Shown: positions 37,823-48,515, counted from the stretch's first letter. The stretch: 64,000 nt of DNA from Phycisphaeraceae bacterium (GCA_019636515.1 JAHBXI010000005.1:1-64000); one strand, 5' to 3'. Program-made: numbers and translations. Notes: generated by a model from the sequence alone, not told the origin.

Positions 37823-39460
37823 TTGGCTACAAAAGCACCCGTGGTGTTGATCATCCGTGACGGATGGGGGGAGAATCCCAACCCCGATCACGACCCGTTC
37901 AATGCGATAAAAATCGCCCGCACGCCAGTGTCCGACCGGCTGTCGTCCGAGTTTCCCGTCACGCTTCTGCGAACCAGCGGGGAAGACGTGGGCCTGCCCG
38001 AGGGAACGATGGGCAATTCCGAGGTCGGTCACCAGAACATCGGGGCGGGGCGCGTGGTCGACCAGGAGTCGGTGGCGATCACCAAGGCCTGCCGGTCGGG
38101 ACGCCTCGGGGAGAACCACGTGATGGCGTCGGCCATCGCCCGATCGAGAGACGCGGGCAAGATGGTACACGTGATGGGAATCGCCTCCGACGCGGGGGTC
38201 CACGGCCAACTGGTACACCTGTTCGCCATCCTCGACCTGTGCCGTGAACTTGGCCATACGCGGGTCGCGGTCCACCTGTTCACCGACGGCCGGGACACGG
38301 GCCCGTTCAGCGGCAAGGGGTTCGTGGAGCAGGTCTCCCGGCGGTGCGCCCAGGTCGGGCACTCGTCGGTCGCGACGGTGATTGGCCGGTACTGGGCGAT
38401 GGACCGCGACAATCGATGGGAACGCGTGCATAAGGCATACCACGCGCTGACGGCCCGGGGAGGGACGATCGACGCGATCAAGACCTTCCCCGACCCGGCC
38501 TCGGCGATCCAGGACTATTACGACCGGCCGCTCTCGCCGACCCAGCAGGGCGACGAGTTCATCACGCCCAGATGGATCGCCGCATCACCCCAGGCCGGGC
38601 TCTCGAAACGGATCACCGACGGCGACACGGTGATTTTCTTCAATTACCGCGGCGACCGTCCGAGGGAACTGGTCCAGGCGATGGTCTTGCCCGAGTTCCT
38701 CGGGTCCGTCGCCCCCTCTCCCGATTCGGGGGTTCGCGGGTTTGACCGCGGGGAGCCGCTGGACGTGAGCATGGTCACGATGACCCGGTACTGGGATGCG
38801 CTGGATCCGTACGTGTCGGTCGCGTTCCCCAAGCCCCCCCGCATGAAGCACATCCTGGGGGAGCACCTTGCCGCCCTGGGGATGACGCAGTTCCGCTGTG
38901 CCGAGACCGAAAAATACCCCCACGTCACGTTTTTCTTCAACGATTACCGCGAGGAGCCGTTTGCCGGTGAGTCGCGTGAGATCGTGCAAAGCCCCAAAGT
39001 CGCCACGTACGACCTCTGCCCGGAGATGTCCGCGCGCCAAGTCCGGGATGCGGTCTTGCGGCGGCTGGCGGATCCGTCCGGAGAGCGGGTCATCATCGTG
39101 AACTTCGCCAACGGGGACATGGTCGGTCATACCGGCAGCCTCGAGGCGGCGGTCAAGGCCTGCGAGGTGGTGGATGAGTGCGTCGGGTCGATCACCGACG
39201 CGGCGATCCAGAAGGGTGGGAGCGTGATCGTCACGGCCGATCACGGCAACGCCGAGCAGATGTTCGATCCCGCCACCGGCAAGCCCCACACGGCCCACAC
39301 CACCTACGACGTCCCGCTGATCCTGGTCGGAAAGGCCTGGAAGGGGCGGGCGTTGCGCTCGGGCGGGAGACTTGCGGACATCGCTCCGACCATCCTTGAT
39401 CTGCTGGGTGAGGCCAAGCCGGCGGAAATGACGGGGGAGTCCCTCCTGATACCCCGGTGA
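37823..39460 (+). CDS. gpmI: 2,3-bisphosphoglycerate-independent phosphoglycerate mutase
   Basis: This glycolytic enzyme (545 residues) interconverts 2- and 3-phosphoglycerate using two Mn ions and a phosphoserine intermediate. The first metal Asp lies in LIIRDGWGENP and the nucleophilic Ser in GTMGNSEVGHQNIGAGR. The C-terminal metal motifs are VNFANGDMVGHTG and VTADHGNAEQM. The start is TTG at 37823, seven bases after GGAGGG. No ATG nearby would keep the conserved N-terminus. Confidence 0.95.
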   Translation: MATKAPVVLIIRDGWGENPNPDHDPFNAIKIARTPVSDRLSSEFPVTLLRTSGEDVGLPEGTMGNSEVGHQNIGAGRVVDQESVAITKACRSGRLGENHVMASAIARSRDAGKMVHVMGIASDAGVHGQLVHLFAILDLCRELGHTRVAVHLFTDGRDTGPFSGKGFVEQVSRRCAQVGHSSVATVIGRYWAMDRDNRWERVHKAYHALTARGGTIDAIKTFPDPASAIQDYYDRPLSPTQQGDEFITPRWIAASPQAGLSKRITDGDTVIFFNYRGDRPRELVQAMVLPEFLGSVAPSPDSGVRGFDRGEPLDVSMVTMTRYWDALDPYVSVAFPKPPRMKHILGEHLAALGMTQFRCAETEKYPHVTFFFNDYREEPFAGESREIVQSPKVATYDLCPEMSARQVRDAVLRRLADPSGERVIIVNFANGDMVGHTGSLEAAVKACEVVDECVGSITDAAIQKGGSVIVTADHGNAEQMFDPATGKPHTAHTTYDVPLILVGKAWKGRALRSGGRLADIAPTILDLLGEAKPAEMTGESLLIPR

Positions 39461-39519
39461 GGCCCCCGGCTTGGTCTTGTTGGAGACAGGTCGGCCGCGC
39501 CTGGTGTTTGCCGGGACGA

Positions 39520-39525
39520 TACGCT
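39520..39525 (+). promoter_or_regulatory. -10 box TACGCT, predicted leaderless promoter
   Basis: TACGCT ends six bases before the ATG at 39532, without a Shine-Dalgarno. Confidence 0.5.
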
Positions 39526-39531
39526 GGCGGC

Positions 39532-40167
39532 ATGATACCTCGCCTGCTCTCCGCCGCCGTTGCCCTGGGATCCTGCGCGGCGTTTTCGCATGCCAGCGGG
39601 TCTTCTTCTCTGGATACGACGCCCGCCGCCGTTTCGATCCAGCCCGCCGCGCCCTCCGACGCGGAGCCTTCGCCCGCGCCGCCCCTCCTGGCCTACGGGG
39701 CCGAGGGAAGCCAGTGGGTCACGTTCGGCTACGGGGCGGCGGACAATTTTGAGAACGCGGTTGACCAGTATGTCTCTTTTACATGGTCAACGTTCCTGGC
39801 AAAGGACGTCGAACTGGGGCTCGAGGCCGGGGTGTGGTACTTCAATCAACCGGGAGACAACGAGGCCGGGCTCAGCGGGTCGCTGATCTTCCGCTGGCAC
39901 TTCTACACGGCCGAGACCTGGACGGCGTACCTGGCGGCCGGGATCGGCGTGCTGGGGGCGACGGGGAACGTCCCGGACACGGGCACGAGTTTCGGACTGC
40001 TGCCCCGCGCGGGGGTGGGGGTGACCAAGCAACTGACCGACGATGGCCTTCGTCTGGACGTGGGCATCCGCTGGCATCACATCTCCAATGCCCGCATCCA
40101 CGGCGACGACGACAACCCTTCCCGCGACGGGGCCATGCTGTACGCGGGGCTTATTTTCCCGTTCTGA
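39532..40167 (+). CDS. PagL-like outer-membrane protein (lipid A 3-O-deacylase/acyloxyacyl hydrolase family)
   Basis: This 211-residue protein has a signal peptide (cleavage near SHASG) and a C-terminal half of alternating beta strands ending in GLIFPF, typical of a small outer-membrane barrel. The segment IRWHHISNARIH matches the His-x-Ser pair of PagL active sites, followed by DDDNPSRD. The catalytic Glu of PagL is not clear; Asp may stand in its place. Residues ~22-55 are a Pro/Ala/Ser-rich linker. If active, it would trim a fatty acid from lipid A or a related lipid. The role is inferred from motifs only. Confidence 0.65.
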   Translation: MIPRLLSAAVALGSCAAFSHASGSSSLDTTPAAVSIQPAAPSDAEPSPAPPLLAYGAEGSQWVTFGYGAADNFENAVDQYVSFTWSTFLAKDVELGLEAGVWYFNQPGDNEAGLSGSLIFRWHFYTAETWTAYLAAGIGVLGATGNVPDTGTSFGLLPRAGVGVTKQLTDDGLRLDVGIRWHHISNARIHGDDDNPSRDGAMLYAGLIFPF

Positions 40168-40176
40168 CGGGCACGC

Positions 40177-40935
40177 TCAGCATGCCCGGCGGCGCCGGGA
40201 GGCGGCGATGAGCGTGGCCAGTCCCGCCAGGGCGGCGGGCCCCGGGGTGGGAACGACCCTCATTTCGGCGCCGAAGATCAGCCCCGAGATTCCAAAGCCC
40301 TGGTCGCGCTGGTAGAGGAACAGTTCGTTCAGGCCGGTATCGATGGCCCCGGTGATGTTGAGATTGATCACCTGCGTTTCGATGGCGTAGCCACCGCCGG
40401 CGACGGGGGTGAGGATGGTGACGTTGCCGTTGGGATCCCGGAGATAGCCCCCGACCGTGTTGGCCCCGCCCCACAGGAGGTCACCCAGGGAGTCGTCGCA
40501 GGCCCACGCGATCGAGAGCGTGGCGCTGGTGATGCCCGTCGTGGTCACGGTGAAGGGCACCCGGTACAGGGCCGACGAGGGTGCCCCGAGGTTGGGCTGA
40601 AACGGGTCGGCGTTGTACAGCCCCGTGCCGATCCAACGGGCCTGAGGGTCAAACGTCAACGATCCAAGCCAGGATGAATACGCCGCGATCACGATGGCCG
40701 GGTTGGCCGAAGAGGCGTTGTAGTCGGCCGCCGCGAAGGGGCTGGCGCTGAGCGGGCCGGACGCGACCGTGTTCCCGTACGTGACGGAATCGTCGATCTG
40801 CGTGGGCAGGCCCGGCAGGCCGCCCACCTGGCCGCTGCGCAGCGTGATGGTTTCAACGGCTCCGGCTCCCGACGCGGCGAGCATCACGGCGAACATGCCG
40901 GACACCGAAGAGGTGTGCAGTCGCGAACGGTTCAT
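40177..40935 (-). CDS. PEP-CTERM sorted exported protein
   Basis: This 252-residue exported protein has a signal peptide (MFAVMLAASGAGAVE) and a C-terminal sorting tail: VPTPGPAALAGLATLIAAS followed by RRRR. The tail is the planctomycete version of PEP-CTERM, expected to be processed by an exosortase. The body is rich in Gly, Thr and Ser and probably forms a beta-sandwich; it includes LSIAWACDDSLGDLLWGGAN. The ATG at 40935 has AAGGAG six bases upstream. It converges with the PagL-like gene. Ligand or function is unknown. Confidence 0.8.
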   Translation of the reverse strand: MNRSRLHTSSVSGMFAVMLAASGAGAVETITLRSGQVGGLPGLPTQIDDSVTYGNTVASGPLSASPFAAADYNASSANPAIVIAAYSSWLGSLTFDPQARWIGTGLYNADPFQPNLGAPSSALYRVPFTVTTTGITSATLSIAWACDDSLGDLLWGGANTVGGYLRDPNGNVTILTPVAGGGYAIETQVINLNITGAIDTGLNELFLYQRDQGFGISGLIFGAEMRVVPTPGPAALAGLATLIAASRRRRAC

Positions 40936-41067
40936 GTCATTCTCCTTAAGCAAATCCCAGTCATCGGGCGCGGCCGATCTCGGCCACTGAATACCCGACA
41001 CCCAGACTTGCCGGAGGATGCCAGAACCTTGCACGGCTGACTCAAGAAAAGCGAAGGCGGCCGGGGT

Positions 41068-42039
41068 TCACCCCGCGGCACGAAGCCCGGCGACCGACCG
41101 CGGATCGGCGACGGTGGCGACGACACGGTTTCTTCCGCCGCTCTTGGCGGCGTAGAGGTTCTTGTCGGCCAGTTCGATGATCGCTTCGACGGTCAGGGTG
41201 CCGGATCCCCCGACGGCGGCGACACCGATGGAGATGGTGGTCTTGCGTTCGGGATGCCGCGGCCAGACCATGCGTTCGAAGGCGACTCGGACCCGCTCGG
41301 CCACGCTCGCGGCGTCGGCCAGCGTGGTATCGGGCATGATGACCCCGAACTCCTCCCCGCCGTAGCGGCAGACCGAGTCGGTGTGGCGGAACTCGCCCTG
41401 GAGGAGTTTGGCCAGCCCCTGGATAACGCCGTCTCCGGCCGGGTGCCCGTAGGTATCGTTGATGGATTTGAAGTGGTCGATGTCGAGCACCGCCAGGGAC
41501 AGGTTCCCTTCGCGTCGAGAGAGCCGCCCAAGTTCCTCGGTCAACCGCGTGTTGAAATAGACGCGGTTCCACAGGCCGGTGAGGCCGTCGATCTGGGCTT
41601 TTTGCGCGAGCATCCGGATGAGCCGCTGCATGCGGATGGTGGATCGGACGCGGACACGCAACTCGGTGAGGTCGAAGGGCTTGGTGACGTAGTCCACGGC
41701 GCCAAGGTCGAAGGCGGTGACCTTGTCCTGGGAACTCTGAAGCCCCGAGAGAACGATCACGGGTATCTGGAGGGTGCGTGGATCCTCCTTGAGCACTCGC
41801 AGGACCTCGAAACCGTCCATGACGGGCATGTCCAGGTCGAGCAGGATGACGGTCGGAGAGTCGTCTCGGGCCACCTTAAGGCCCGATTCGCCGTCGAGAG
41901 CCTCACGGAATTCCAGTTCTTCCGTTCGGAGGCGAGCCTTGAGGAGCCGGTGTACGTCCACCGAATCATCGATGACAAGGACGATCGGCTTGAACTCATC
42001 GACCGGGTTGTTGCTGGTGCTTTCGGTCACGATTGCCAC
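41068..42039 (-). CDS. response regulator diguanylate cyclase (REC-GGDEF)
   Basis: This 323-residue protein joins a receiver domain (VLVIDDSVDVHRLL, phosphoacceptor Asp in VILLDLDMPVMDG, Lys in YVTKPF) to a GGDEF domain that makes cyclic di-GMP from two GTP. The active site is RYGGEEFG, intact. The inhibitory I-site RHTD lies five residues before it, so product feedback is expected. The start is GTG at 42039, with a second GTG four codons on. It lies downstream of the Hpt gene on the same strand and may receive phosphate through it. Confidence 0.93.
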   Translation of the reverse strand: MAIVTESTSNNPVDEFKPIVLVIDDSVDVHRLLKARLRTEELEFREALDGESGLKVARDDSPTVILLDLDMPVMDGFEVLRVLKEDPRTLQIPVIVLSGLQSSQDKVTAFDLGAVDYVTKPFDLTELRVRVRSTIRMQRLIRMLAQKAQIDGLTGLWNRVYFNTRLTEELGRLSRREGNLSLAVLDIDHFKSINDTYGHPAGDGVIQGLAKLLQGEFRHTDSVCRYGGEEFGVIMPDTTLADAASVAERVRVAFERMVWPRHPERKTTISIGVAAVGGSGTLTVEAIIELADKNLYAAKSGGRNRVVATVADPRSVAGLRAAG

Positions 42040-42090
42040 CGCCTCGAAGACCCCGGGACATCACGATTTCGAACACACCCCGCGAACACT

Positions 42091-42444
42091 TCATCCCGAC
42101 GCCCGAGCACGGACGCTCCGGCACATGTCAAGGAGTTCCTCGACCTGGGCACGGATCGCGACCAGGTCCGCCGACGGCTCGGAACCTGACGCTTCAGCGG
42201 TGAGGGCTTCCTCAAGCCGACCGGCCGCCTCCCCGACCACCCCGAACCCGTACCCGCCCGCCGCCCCCTTGAGTTGATGCGCGAGTCGCCGGAGGTCGCC
42301 CACGCGTCCTTCGCGGGACGCGGCCTCGATCATGCCGATGCGATCCGGCATCTCATCAAGGAACATGGCAACCAGTTCGCGCATATCCGGGTCGTCCGCG
42401 AACTCGCTGACAATGAACCGTGGGTTGGGTCTGGGATCCGCCAT
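42091..42444 (-). CDS. Hpt-domain phosphotransfer protein
   Basis: This 117-residue all-helical protein has the phosphorylated His in RRLAHQLKGAAGGYGF, the Hpt signature. The N-terminal helix DMRELVAMFLDEMPDRIGMI is typical. It shuttles phosphate between a histidine kinase and receivers. The receiver-GGDEF gene follows 51 bases downstream, and a second receiver lies 1 kb away on the other strand. No histidine kinase gene is in the window. The ATG at 42444 has only a weak ribosome site. Confidence 0.85.
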   Translation of the reverse strand: MADPRPNPRFIVSEFADDPDMRELVAMFLDEMPDRIGMIEAASREGRVGDLRRLAHQLKGAAGGYGFGVVGEAAGRLEEALTAEASGSEPSADLVAIRAQVEELLDMCRSVRARASG

Positions 42445-42747
42445 GCTTTCTCGACACCCTGAATCGGCTCGAATCGGGGGGGTGTTCACCCAGGTTCTTC
42501 GCAAGGCCACGAACATTCGCGGAGTCCGGTGCTGACGATCGGAAGGCTGGCTCGTTCGCATCGGCCGGTCCCTCGTCCGGGAACGCTCGGGCGGCCGATC
42601 GCACGGCCGCGAACGCGATGGGCGGATCCGGCTCCAGCGACACCGCCGGATCGTGCGGTCCCGTGAGTCCGAGCAATAACACCCGATGGACCCGGTCGCC
42701 GGACCTGCCAGGACCGAAAACCCGCTGGCCTTCGCCATGAAAATCGA
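42445..42747. other. 303-base gap in the signalling cluster
   Basis: This lies between the Hpt gene and the 160-residue unknown gene. I see no supported gene here; frames open on either strand lack family resemblance. It should contain the Hpt promoter. Confidence 0.4.
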
Positions 42748-43230
42748 TCAGGAGTTCGTCCCGTTGGAGAGGGGCAACTCGGCGATCACGGACCTCTTCA
42801 GGTCGAGCACGTTGACGACCTCGTCGACCAGGGTCTTTGACGTGCATTCCCACGCGGGCCAGAAGACCCCCGCGACGGGGGGTGCGGCACGCAGGCCTTC
42901 GCGGATCGACCGCGGAAGTCGAGCGACCTGGATCCGCGCCAGGACCGGGGAAGGTATCGGAACCGCGATGATCGGGCGGTTGGGCTGAAGGACCAGGACG
43001 GCCCATGCCCGAGCCGGATCAAGCGCCAGCCGGTACTCGAGGCTCCATCGCCAGGGGATGCCCAGCCACGTGAGAGACTCCCGCACGCCGGGAATGGCGC
43101 CCAGCCTGGTCCTGGCGGTATCAAAGACCCCCGCGACCTGCTTGTTGCACTGGTCGCGCAGGTCCTCGTACGTGGGCGTGCGGAACCGGTCTTCCCAGGC
43201 GGATCTGGTACGCTGACCGGACGTGGACAT
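42748..43230 (-). CDS. hypothetical protein, 160 residues
   Basis: No family was recognised with confidence. The protein is soluble, with a basic N-terminus and a core of short hydrophobic strands (WRWSLEYRLALDPARAWAVLVLQP, IIAVPIPSPVLARI). The layout WRWSLEYR followed by a strand pair is reminiscent of DUF3788-type proteins, but this is weak. The ATG at 43230 has GGAG ten bases upstream. It is divergent from the receiver gene at 43433, within a signalling cluster. Confidence 0.55.
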   Translation of the reverse strand: MSTSGQRTRSAWEDRFRTPTYEDLRDQCNKQVAGVFDTARTRLGAIPGVRESLTWLGIPWRWSLEYRLALDPARAWAVLVLQPNRPIIAVPIPSPVLARIQVARLPRSIREGLRAAPPVAGVFWPAWECTSKTLVDEVVNVLDLKRSVIAELPLSNGTNS

Positions 43231-43432
43231 GCCTGCATAACTCCGAATCGCGAGCGGGCGGACGTGCCAAACGCACGGCGCCGGAGGCCCGAACGCACGC
43301 GGCCACCGGGTCGAATGACCGCGTATGGTACGCCCTGAGGCGGGGGAGAGGCCCTACGATCCCATCGGGTCCCTCGCGGCCCTCCGATTCGGACCGCTCG
43401 GATCCGCGGTCGGGCATCAGGAGGACAACTCG

Positions 43433-43933
43433 ATGACTCATCCACACGACGCCTCGATGGCGGGGGCGGCGGCCCGTGAGTCGGACGCGGACCTCGCCGA
43501 CATGACGATCCTGCTGGTGGACGACAACCCGCAGAATATCGAACTCCTGCAGGCATACCTCGAAGAACTCCCCTGCCGCCTGGTCAGCGCCACCGACGGG
43601 GACGAGGCCCTGCGAGCCGTCGAGGAATCCAGGCCGGACCTGGTGCTGCTCGACATCATGATGCCGCGCATGAGCGGGTTCCAGGTCTGCTCGACGCTGA
43701 AAAAATCACCCGCGACCAGCGACATCCCCGTGGTGATGGTGACCGCGCTCAACGAGGTCAGCGACGTCGAGCGGGCCGTGGACTGCGGCGCCGACGATTT
43801 CCTCACAAAGCCCGTCCACCGGGTTGAACTCCTGACCAGGACACGGTCGTTCCTGCGACTTCGGCGACTCCGCGGGCAGTTGAAGTCCACGCTCGCCGAA
43901 CTCAAGTCACTCAAGGACGGCATGAGGGGTTGA
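43433..43933 (+). CDS. single-domain response regulator
   Basis: This 166-residue protein is a receiver domain with no output domain. It has the acidic pocket ILLVDDNPQN, phosphoacceptor Asp in LVLLDIMMPRMSG, the Thr in VMVTAL and Lys in FLTKPVHRVELL. A helical tail of about 30 residues (LRRLRGQLKSTLAELKSLKDGM) may be a coiled coil for dimerisation. The ribosome site AGGAGG before the ATG at 43433 is among the strongest in the window. Partners may be the Hpt protein and the REC-GGDEF protein nearby. Confidence 0.92.
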   Translation: MTHPHDASMAGAAARESDADLADMTILLVDDNPQNIELLQAYLEELPCRLVSATDGDEALRAVEESRPDLVLLDIMMPRMSGFQVCSTLKKSPATSDIPVVMVTALNEVSDVERAVDCGADDFLTKPVHRVELLTRTRSFLRLRRLRGQLKSTLAELKSLKDGMRG

Positions 43934-43978
43934 TGGGATAGGCCGGGGGAAGGGACAGGCTGGGGCGGGGGCCTCGCG

Positions 43979-44689
43979 TCACGGGGGCGAGCGGGGCTTG
44001 TCCATCACCAGCAGTTCGTGTCCGTACCACCCGCGAGCGTGAAACGCCCGGTGCGTCACGGACATCCCGGCCTCCGAACCGGTGAGCCAGGCCTGAACCA
44101 GGTCGATGTCGGCGTAGTGAATCCACTGCCGCGCCAGGACCAGGTCGTGCAGGCGATTCATCAGCGGTCGGACGACCCCTCGGCGGGTCATGTCCTTGTA
44201 GATAAGCCGACCTCCCGGCGCCAGCCGCGAGGCCGCGCGAAGGATCACGTCCCTTTGATGCGCCGGCGGGACGTGGTGGATCACGTCGATGATGGTCACG
44301 ACGTCGAACTCTCCCGCGGGCCACGGCTCGCCGGCGTCAAGCCGTAGGAACTCGGGCGCGAAGGCGCCGCCGGGAAGTTCGGACCCGACTCGCCCGGACA
44401 TCGCCCTCGCGACCGCGATCGCGTCGGATGATGAGTCAAACCCGACAAACCGGCGTGGCCGGCGCGTCGCGCCGACAAGCGCCCCCAGCAGCCCCCCGCC
44501 GCACCCCACGTCGAGGATCGAGGCCCCCTCGGGGATGAACCGCAGGATCTGGTCGAAGGGGACGATGTACGGTCGCCAGCGCTGGAGAGTACGGTTGAGT
44601 ACAGGCCCGGTCGTGAAGGCCTCCCTGGCGATCGCGGAAAGGACCGGGGGAGAAAGATCGTCGAACCGGTCGGATGGTGGGTCGGTCAT
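43979..44689 (-). CDS. class I SAM-dependent methyltransferase
   Basis: This 236-residue protein carries motif [18 protein letters not shown], an acidic motif-II residue in [15 protein letters not shown], motif [17 protein letters not shown] and [16 protein letters not shown]. The second half ([15 protein letters not shown]...[13 protein letters not shown]) is variable and probably sets the substrate, which is unknown. The ATG at 44689 has TAGAGT seven bases upstream and no Shine-Dalgarno. It is divergent from asnS. Confidence 0.85.
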   Translation of the reverse strand: MTDPPSDRFDDLSPPVLSAIAREAFTTGPVLNRTLQRWRPYIVPFDQILRFIPEGASILDVGCGGGLLGALVGATRRPRRFVGFDSSSDAIAVARAMSGRVGSELPGGAFAPEFLRLDAGEPWPAGEFDVVTIIDVIHHVPPAHQRDVILRAASRLAPGGRLIYKDMTRRGVVRPLMNRLHDLVLARQWIHYADIDLVQAWLTGSEAGMSVTHRAFHARGWYGHELLVMDKPRSPP

Positions 44690-44696
44690 GGACCGG

Positions 44697-44702
44697 ACTC
44701 TA
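44697..44702 (-). promoter_or_regulatory. -10 box TAGAGT, predicted leaderless promoter
   Basis: TAGAGT on the minus strand ends seven bases before the methyltransferase ATG at 44689. Confidence 0.5.
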
Positions 44703-44825
44703 AGCCCGTGGCGGGCGGACGGGCGATCTACCATCGGTTCCGGGGAGTCCGCGGGTCCGGCGGGTGTTGACACGTCCGCGCGCCGGCCGTTTCTTGTTGA
44801 ATCTCGACCTGTACTGGAGTGCTCG

Positions 44826-46298
<1,473 letters not shown>

Positions 46299-46365
46299 CA
46301 ACGCACCGGCGGCCGACCGTGGGCAGGCCGCCCCACCCCGATCGGCTCGAACCCGCCGCTCCACG

Positions 46366-46371
46366 TATCAT
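46366..46371 (+). promoter_or_regulatory. -10 box TATCAT before the sigma factor gene
   Basis: TATCAT ends 11 bases before the ATG at 46383. The leader would be only three to five bases and no Shine-Dalgarno is present. Confidence 0.4.
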
Positions 46372-46382
46372 GGCACGCCCTC

Positions 46383-47075
46383 ATGCCAGACCGACCCGGG
46401 TCAGCACCCCGCGCTGGTTCCGCCGCCACCAAAGCGGGGGCCGTGACCACATCTCCCGCCCGCGCCGGAGATGAGGTGCAGGACCTTGCCCTGGTGCGGT
46501 CGATCACCTCCGGGGAGGCCGGGGCGTGGCGGCTGCTTCTCGGACGCCACCAGGCCAACGTCTACAACCTGTGCCTGAAACTCGTTGGAAACCGGGACCT
46601 TGCCGAGGATCTCGCCCAGGACACGCTGGTCAAAATCGTGCAGCATATCGCACGATTTGATGGCCGGGCCAAGTTCTCCACCTGGCTGTACCGGATCACG
46701 ATGAACGTCTGCCTCTCGAGACTCAGGGCCGAGAAAGTGCGGCGGCACTCGAGCCTGGACGACCAGCCCAGGGACGGGACCACCTCCCATGCCGCCATGA
46801 TCGCCGGCCGGGAACCGGGCGCGATGTCGAGCGTCCAATCAGCGGAACTTTCACGGAACGTCCTGTCCGCCCTTGGGACCCTTGAACCCGAACAAAGAGC
46901 GATCCTGGTTCTACGCGACACCCGGGACCTCGACTACGACCAGATCGCTGAAATCCTCGACGTGCCGGTCGGCACGGTCAAGAGCCGCCTGTTTCGGGCG
47001 CGCGCCGCGTTGCGGACGGCTCTGGAACAACTCGAATCGGGGGATGGCTCGTGTGCCGAGCCGGAGAATCCCTAG
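46383..47075 (+). CDS. ECF-type RNA polymerase sigma factor
   Basis: This 230-residue sigma factor has region 2 (HQANVYNLCLKLVGNRDLAEDLAQDTLVKIVQHI... FSTWLYRITMNVCLSRLR) and region 4 (LEPEQRAILVLRDTRDLDYDQIAEILDVPVGTVKSRLFRARAAL). It lacks region 3, as expected for the ECF class. An extra ~30-residue N-terminal stretch rich in Ala/Gly precedes region 2; a GTG about 20 codons in is an alternative start. The putative anti-sigma gene follows 78 bases downstream, the usual arrangement for stress-controlled sigma factors. The signal is unknown. Confidence 0.93.
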   Translation: MPDRPGSAPRAGSAATKAGAVTTSPARAGDEVQDLALVRSITSGEAGAWRLLLGRHQANVYNLCLKLVGNRDLAEDLAQDTLVKIVQHIARFDGRAKFSTWLYRITMNVCLSRLRAEKVRRHSSLDDQPRDGTTSHAAMIAGREPGAMSSVQSAELSRNVLSALGTLEPEQRAILVLRDTRDLDYDQIAEILDVPVGTVKSRLFRARAALRTALEQLESGDGSCAEPENP

Positions 47076-47153
47076 TTCCCGGGCCGCGGTACCCCTACCA
47101 CCCCCACCGCCGCCCCGCTGGCTGCCTGCTCGTTGAGTTTTCAGATATTTCAA

Positions 47154-48494
47154 ATGCCCGATCGACGCGAACCATCTTCCCCACTCCGACCCGTGCCCGC
47201 CAGCACGCCCTGGGCCGCGGGCTTGTCCGAGCGCGATGAGCACGAACTGCTCGCCCTGGTCGAAGGTCGCCTGACGCCGGACCAGGAGCGGGCCGCGATC
47301 GTGCGCTGGCAATCTCGCCCCGAGGTGATCCGGTTCGTCGAGTCCGCGATCGGCGATCGCGTGTCGCTGTCGTCGGTGGCGGAGGTCCCATGTCCGGCAG
47401 GCCTGCTCGAGGGCGTGGAGGCGGTCCTTGAACACCACATGCTGCTCGGCTCGGAGGGGGACGCTTCGTTCTCATCGGGCGTGGAGAGCGGGGTGCTGGT
47501 TTCCCCCGGCCCGGCGGTGTACGTACCGCCTTCGTCGGGAGTTTCGCGGTTCTGGACGGGCGGGCGCCTGGCCGTGGCCGCGGCGTTGCTGATCGTGGCG
47601 GGATCGGCGGCGTTCCTGTCCATGCGACCGGGGACATCCTCCACGGGTGGATATCCCGGGTCATCGCCGGATGAATCGGCCAGGTTTGCGAGGCACGCCG
47701 ATGCGGGTCCGTCGATTGCCTCGAAGGTGGGCATCGAAACCAACGAGTCGATCGCACCGGCCATGGCGGGAGGGGACGCAGGACGCGAGGTCTCGGCTGA
47801 TTCGGCCGCGACCCTGGCCGCGTCGCCCGGGCCGGACTCGCAGGTTCCGCCGGGGTCCGTGTTGGCGATGCACGATGCGCCGATGAACATCGCCCCGATG
47901 GAAGTTTCCTCGCCGATCGATGCCGAGCGCGCGGTCGAACTGGCCCGCGAAGGCCGTCTGATGGTGCGCGTCGTGACGGGGAGCGTCACGGCGTCGATGG
48001 ACCGCCTGCGGGATGGGCGTGAGCGTCGCCTCTTTGAGTTCGCGTCGGCGGTGAACACCACGCCCCCCGCGCAAGCGCGGATCGAGTCGGCCGCCGAGTC
48101 TCTTCGCCCGCTGCCGGCTCGTCGGACATCCCTGGCCGGTTCGGACTATCTTGAACCGGCCCATGCGGCTTCGTCGGCCCTGATCGTGAGCCACGCGGGC
48201 GGGTTTGCCCCGCCAACGGTGCGGATCAGCCCGATGCCGCGGGCGTCGGTGCCGCGAACCGAATCCCCGCGTCGCGCCGTCGCGACGATCGACGTGGAGT
48301 TGTCGGCCCAGGTCATGGATTCCCTGCGCAGCGCGCTGACCAATCGTGGATCAACCGTGGTCGAGTTCGTGGAACTGCCCGAGGCCATCGCCTGCGATGG
48401 GCTGTTCGATCCATCGCAGGTGCTGTGGTGGACTCGTCCTCCCAGCGCGTGGACGCCCCGGGTCAGCGTCCCGATCGTCTTTGAGCAACCGTGA
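47154..48494 (+). CDS. membrane protein, putative anti-sigma factor
   Basis: This 446-residue protein has a cytoplasmic N-terminal part of ~140 residues, one membrane helix near 142-163 (LAVAAALLIVAGSAAFLSM), and a ~280-residue outer part rich in Ala, Ser, Pro and Met. Position behind an ECF sigma gene and the single-helix layout suggest an anti-sigma factor. The N-terminal LSERDEHELLALVEGRLTPDQ resembles the start of anti-sigma zinc-finger proteins, but the HxxxCxxC zinc motif is missing. The final ~60 residues (IDVELSAQVMDSLRS...VSVPIVFEQP) look like a folded domain. The ATG at 47154 is preferred; TTG at 47133 is possible. Confidence 0.65.
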   Translation: MPDRREPSSPLRPVPASTPWAAGLSERDEHELLALVEGRLTPDQERAAIVRWQSRPEVIRFVESAIGDRVSLSSVAEVPCPAGLLEGVEAVLEHHMLLGSEGDASFSSGVESGVLVSPGPAVYVPPSSGVSRFWTGGRLAVAAALLIVAGSAAFLSMRPGTSSTGGYPGSSPDESARFARHADAGPSIASKVGIETNESIAPAMAGGDAGREVSADSAATLAASPGPDSQVPPGSVLAMHDAPMNIAPMEVSSPIDAERAVELAREGRLMVRVVTGSVTASMDRLRDGRERRLFEFASAVNTTPPAQARIESAAESLRPLPARRTSLAGSDYLEPAHAASSALIVSHAGGFAPPTVRISPMPRASVPRTESPRRAVATIDVELSAQVMDSLRSALTNRGSTVVEFVELPEAIACDGLFDPSQVLWWTRPPSAWTPRVSVPIVFEQP

Positions 48495-48515
48495 CAACCC
48501 GATCGCCCAGGGGGA

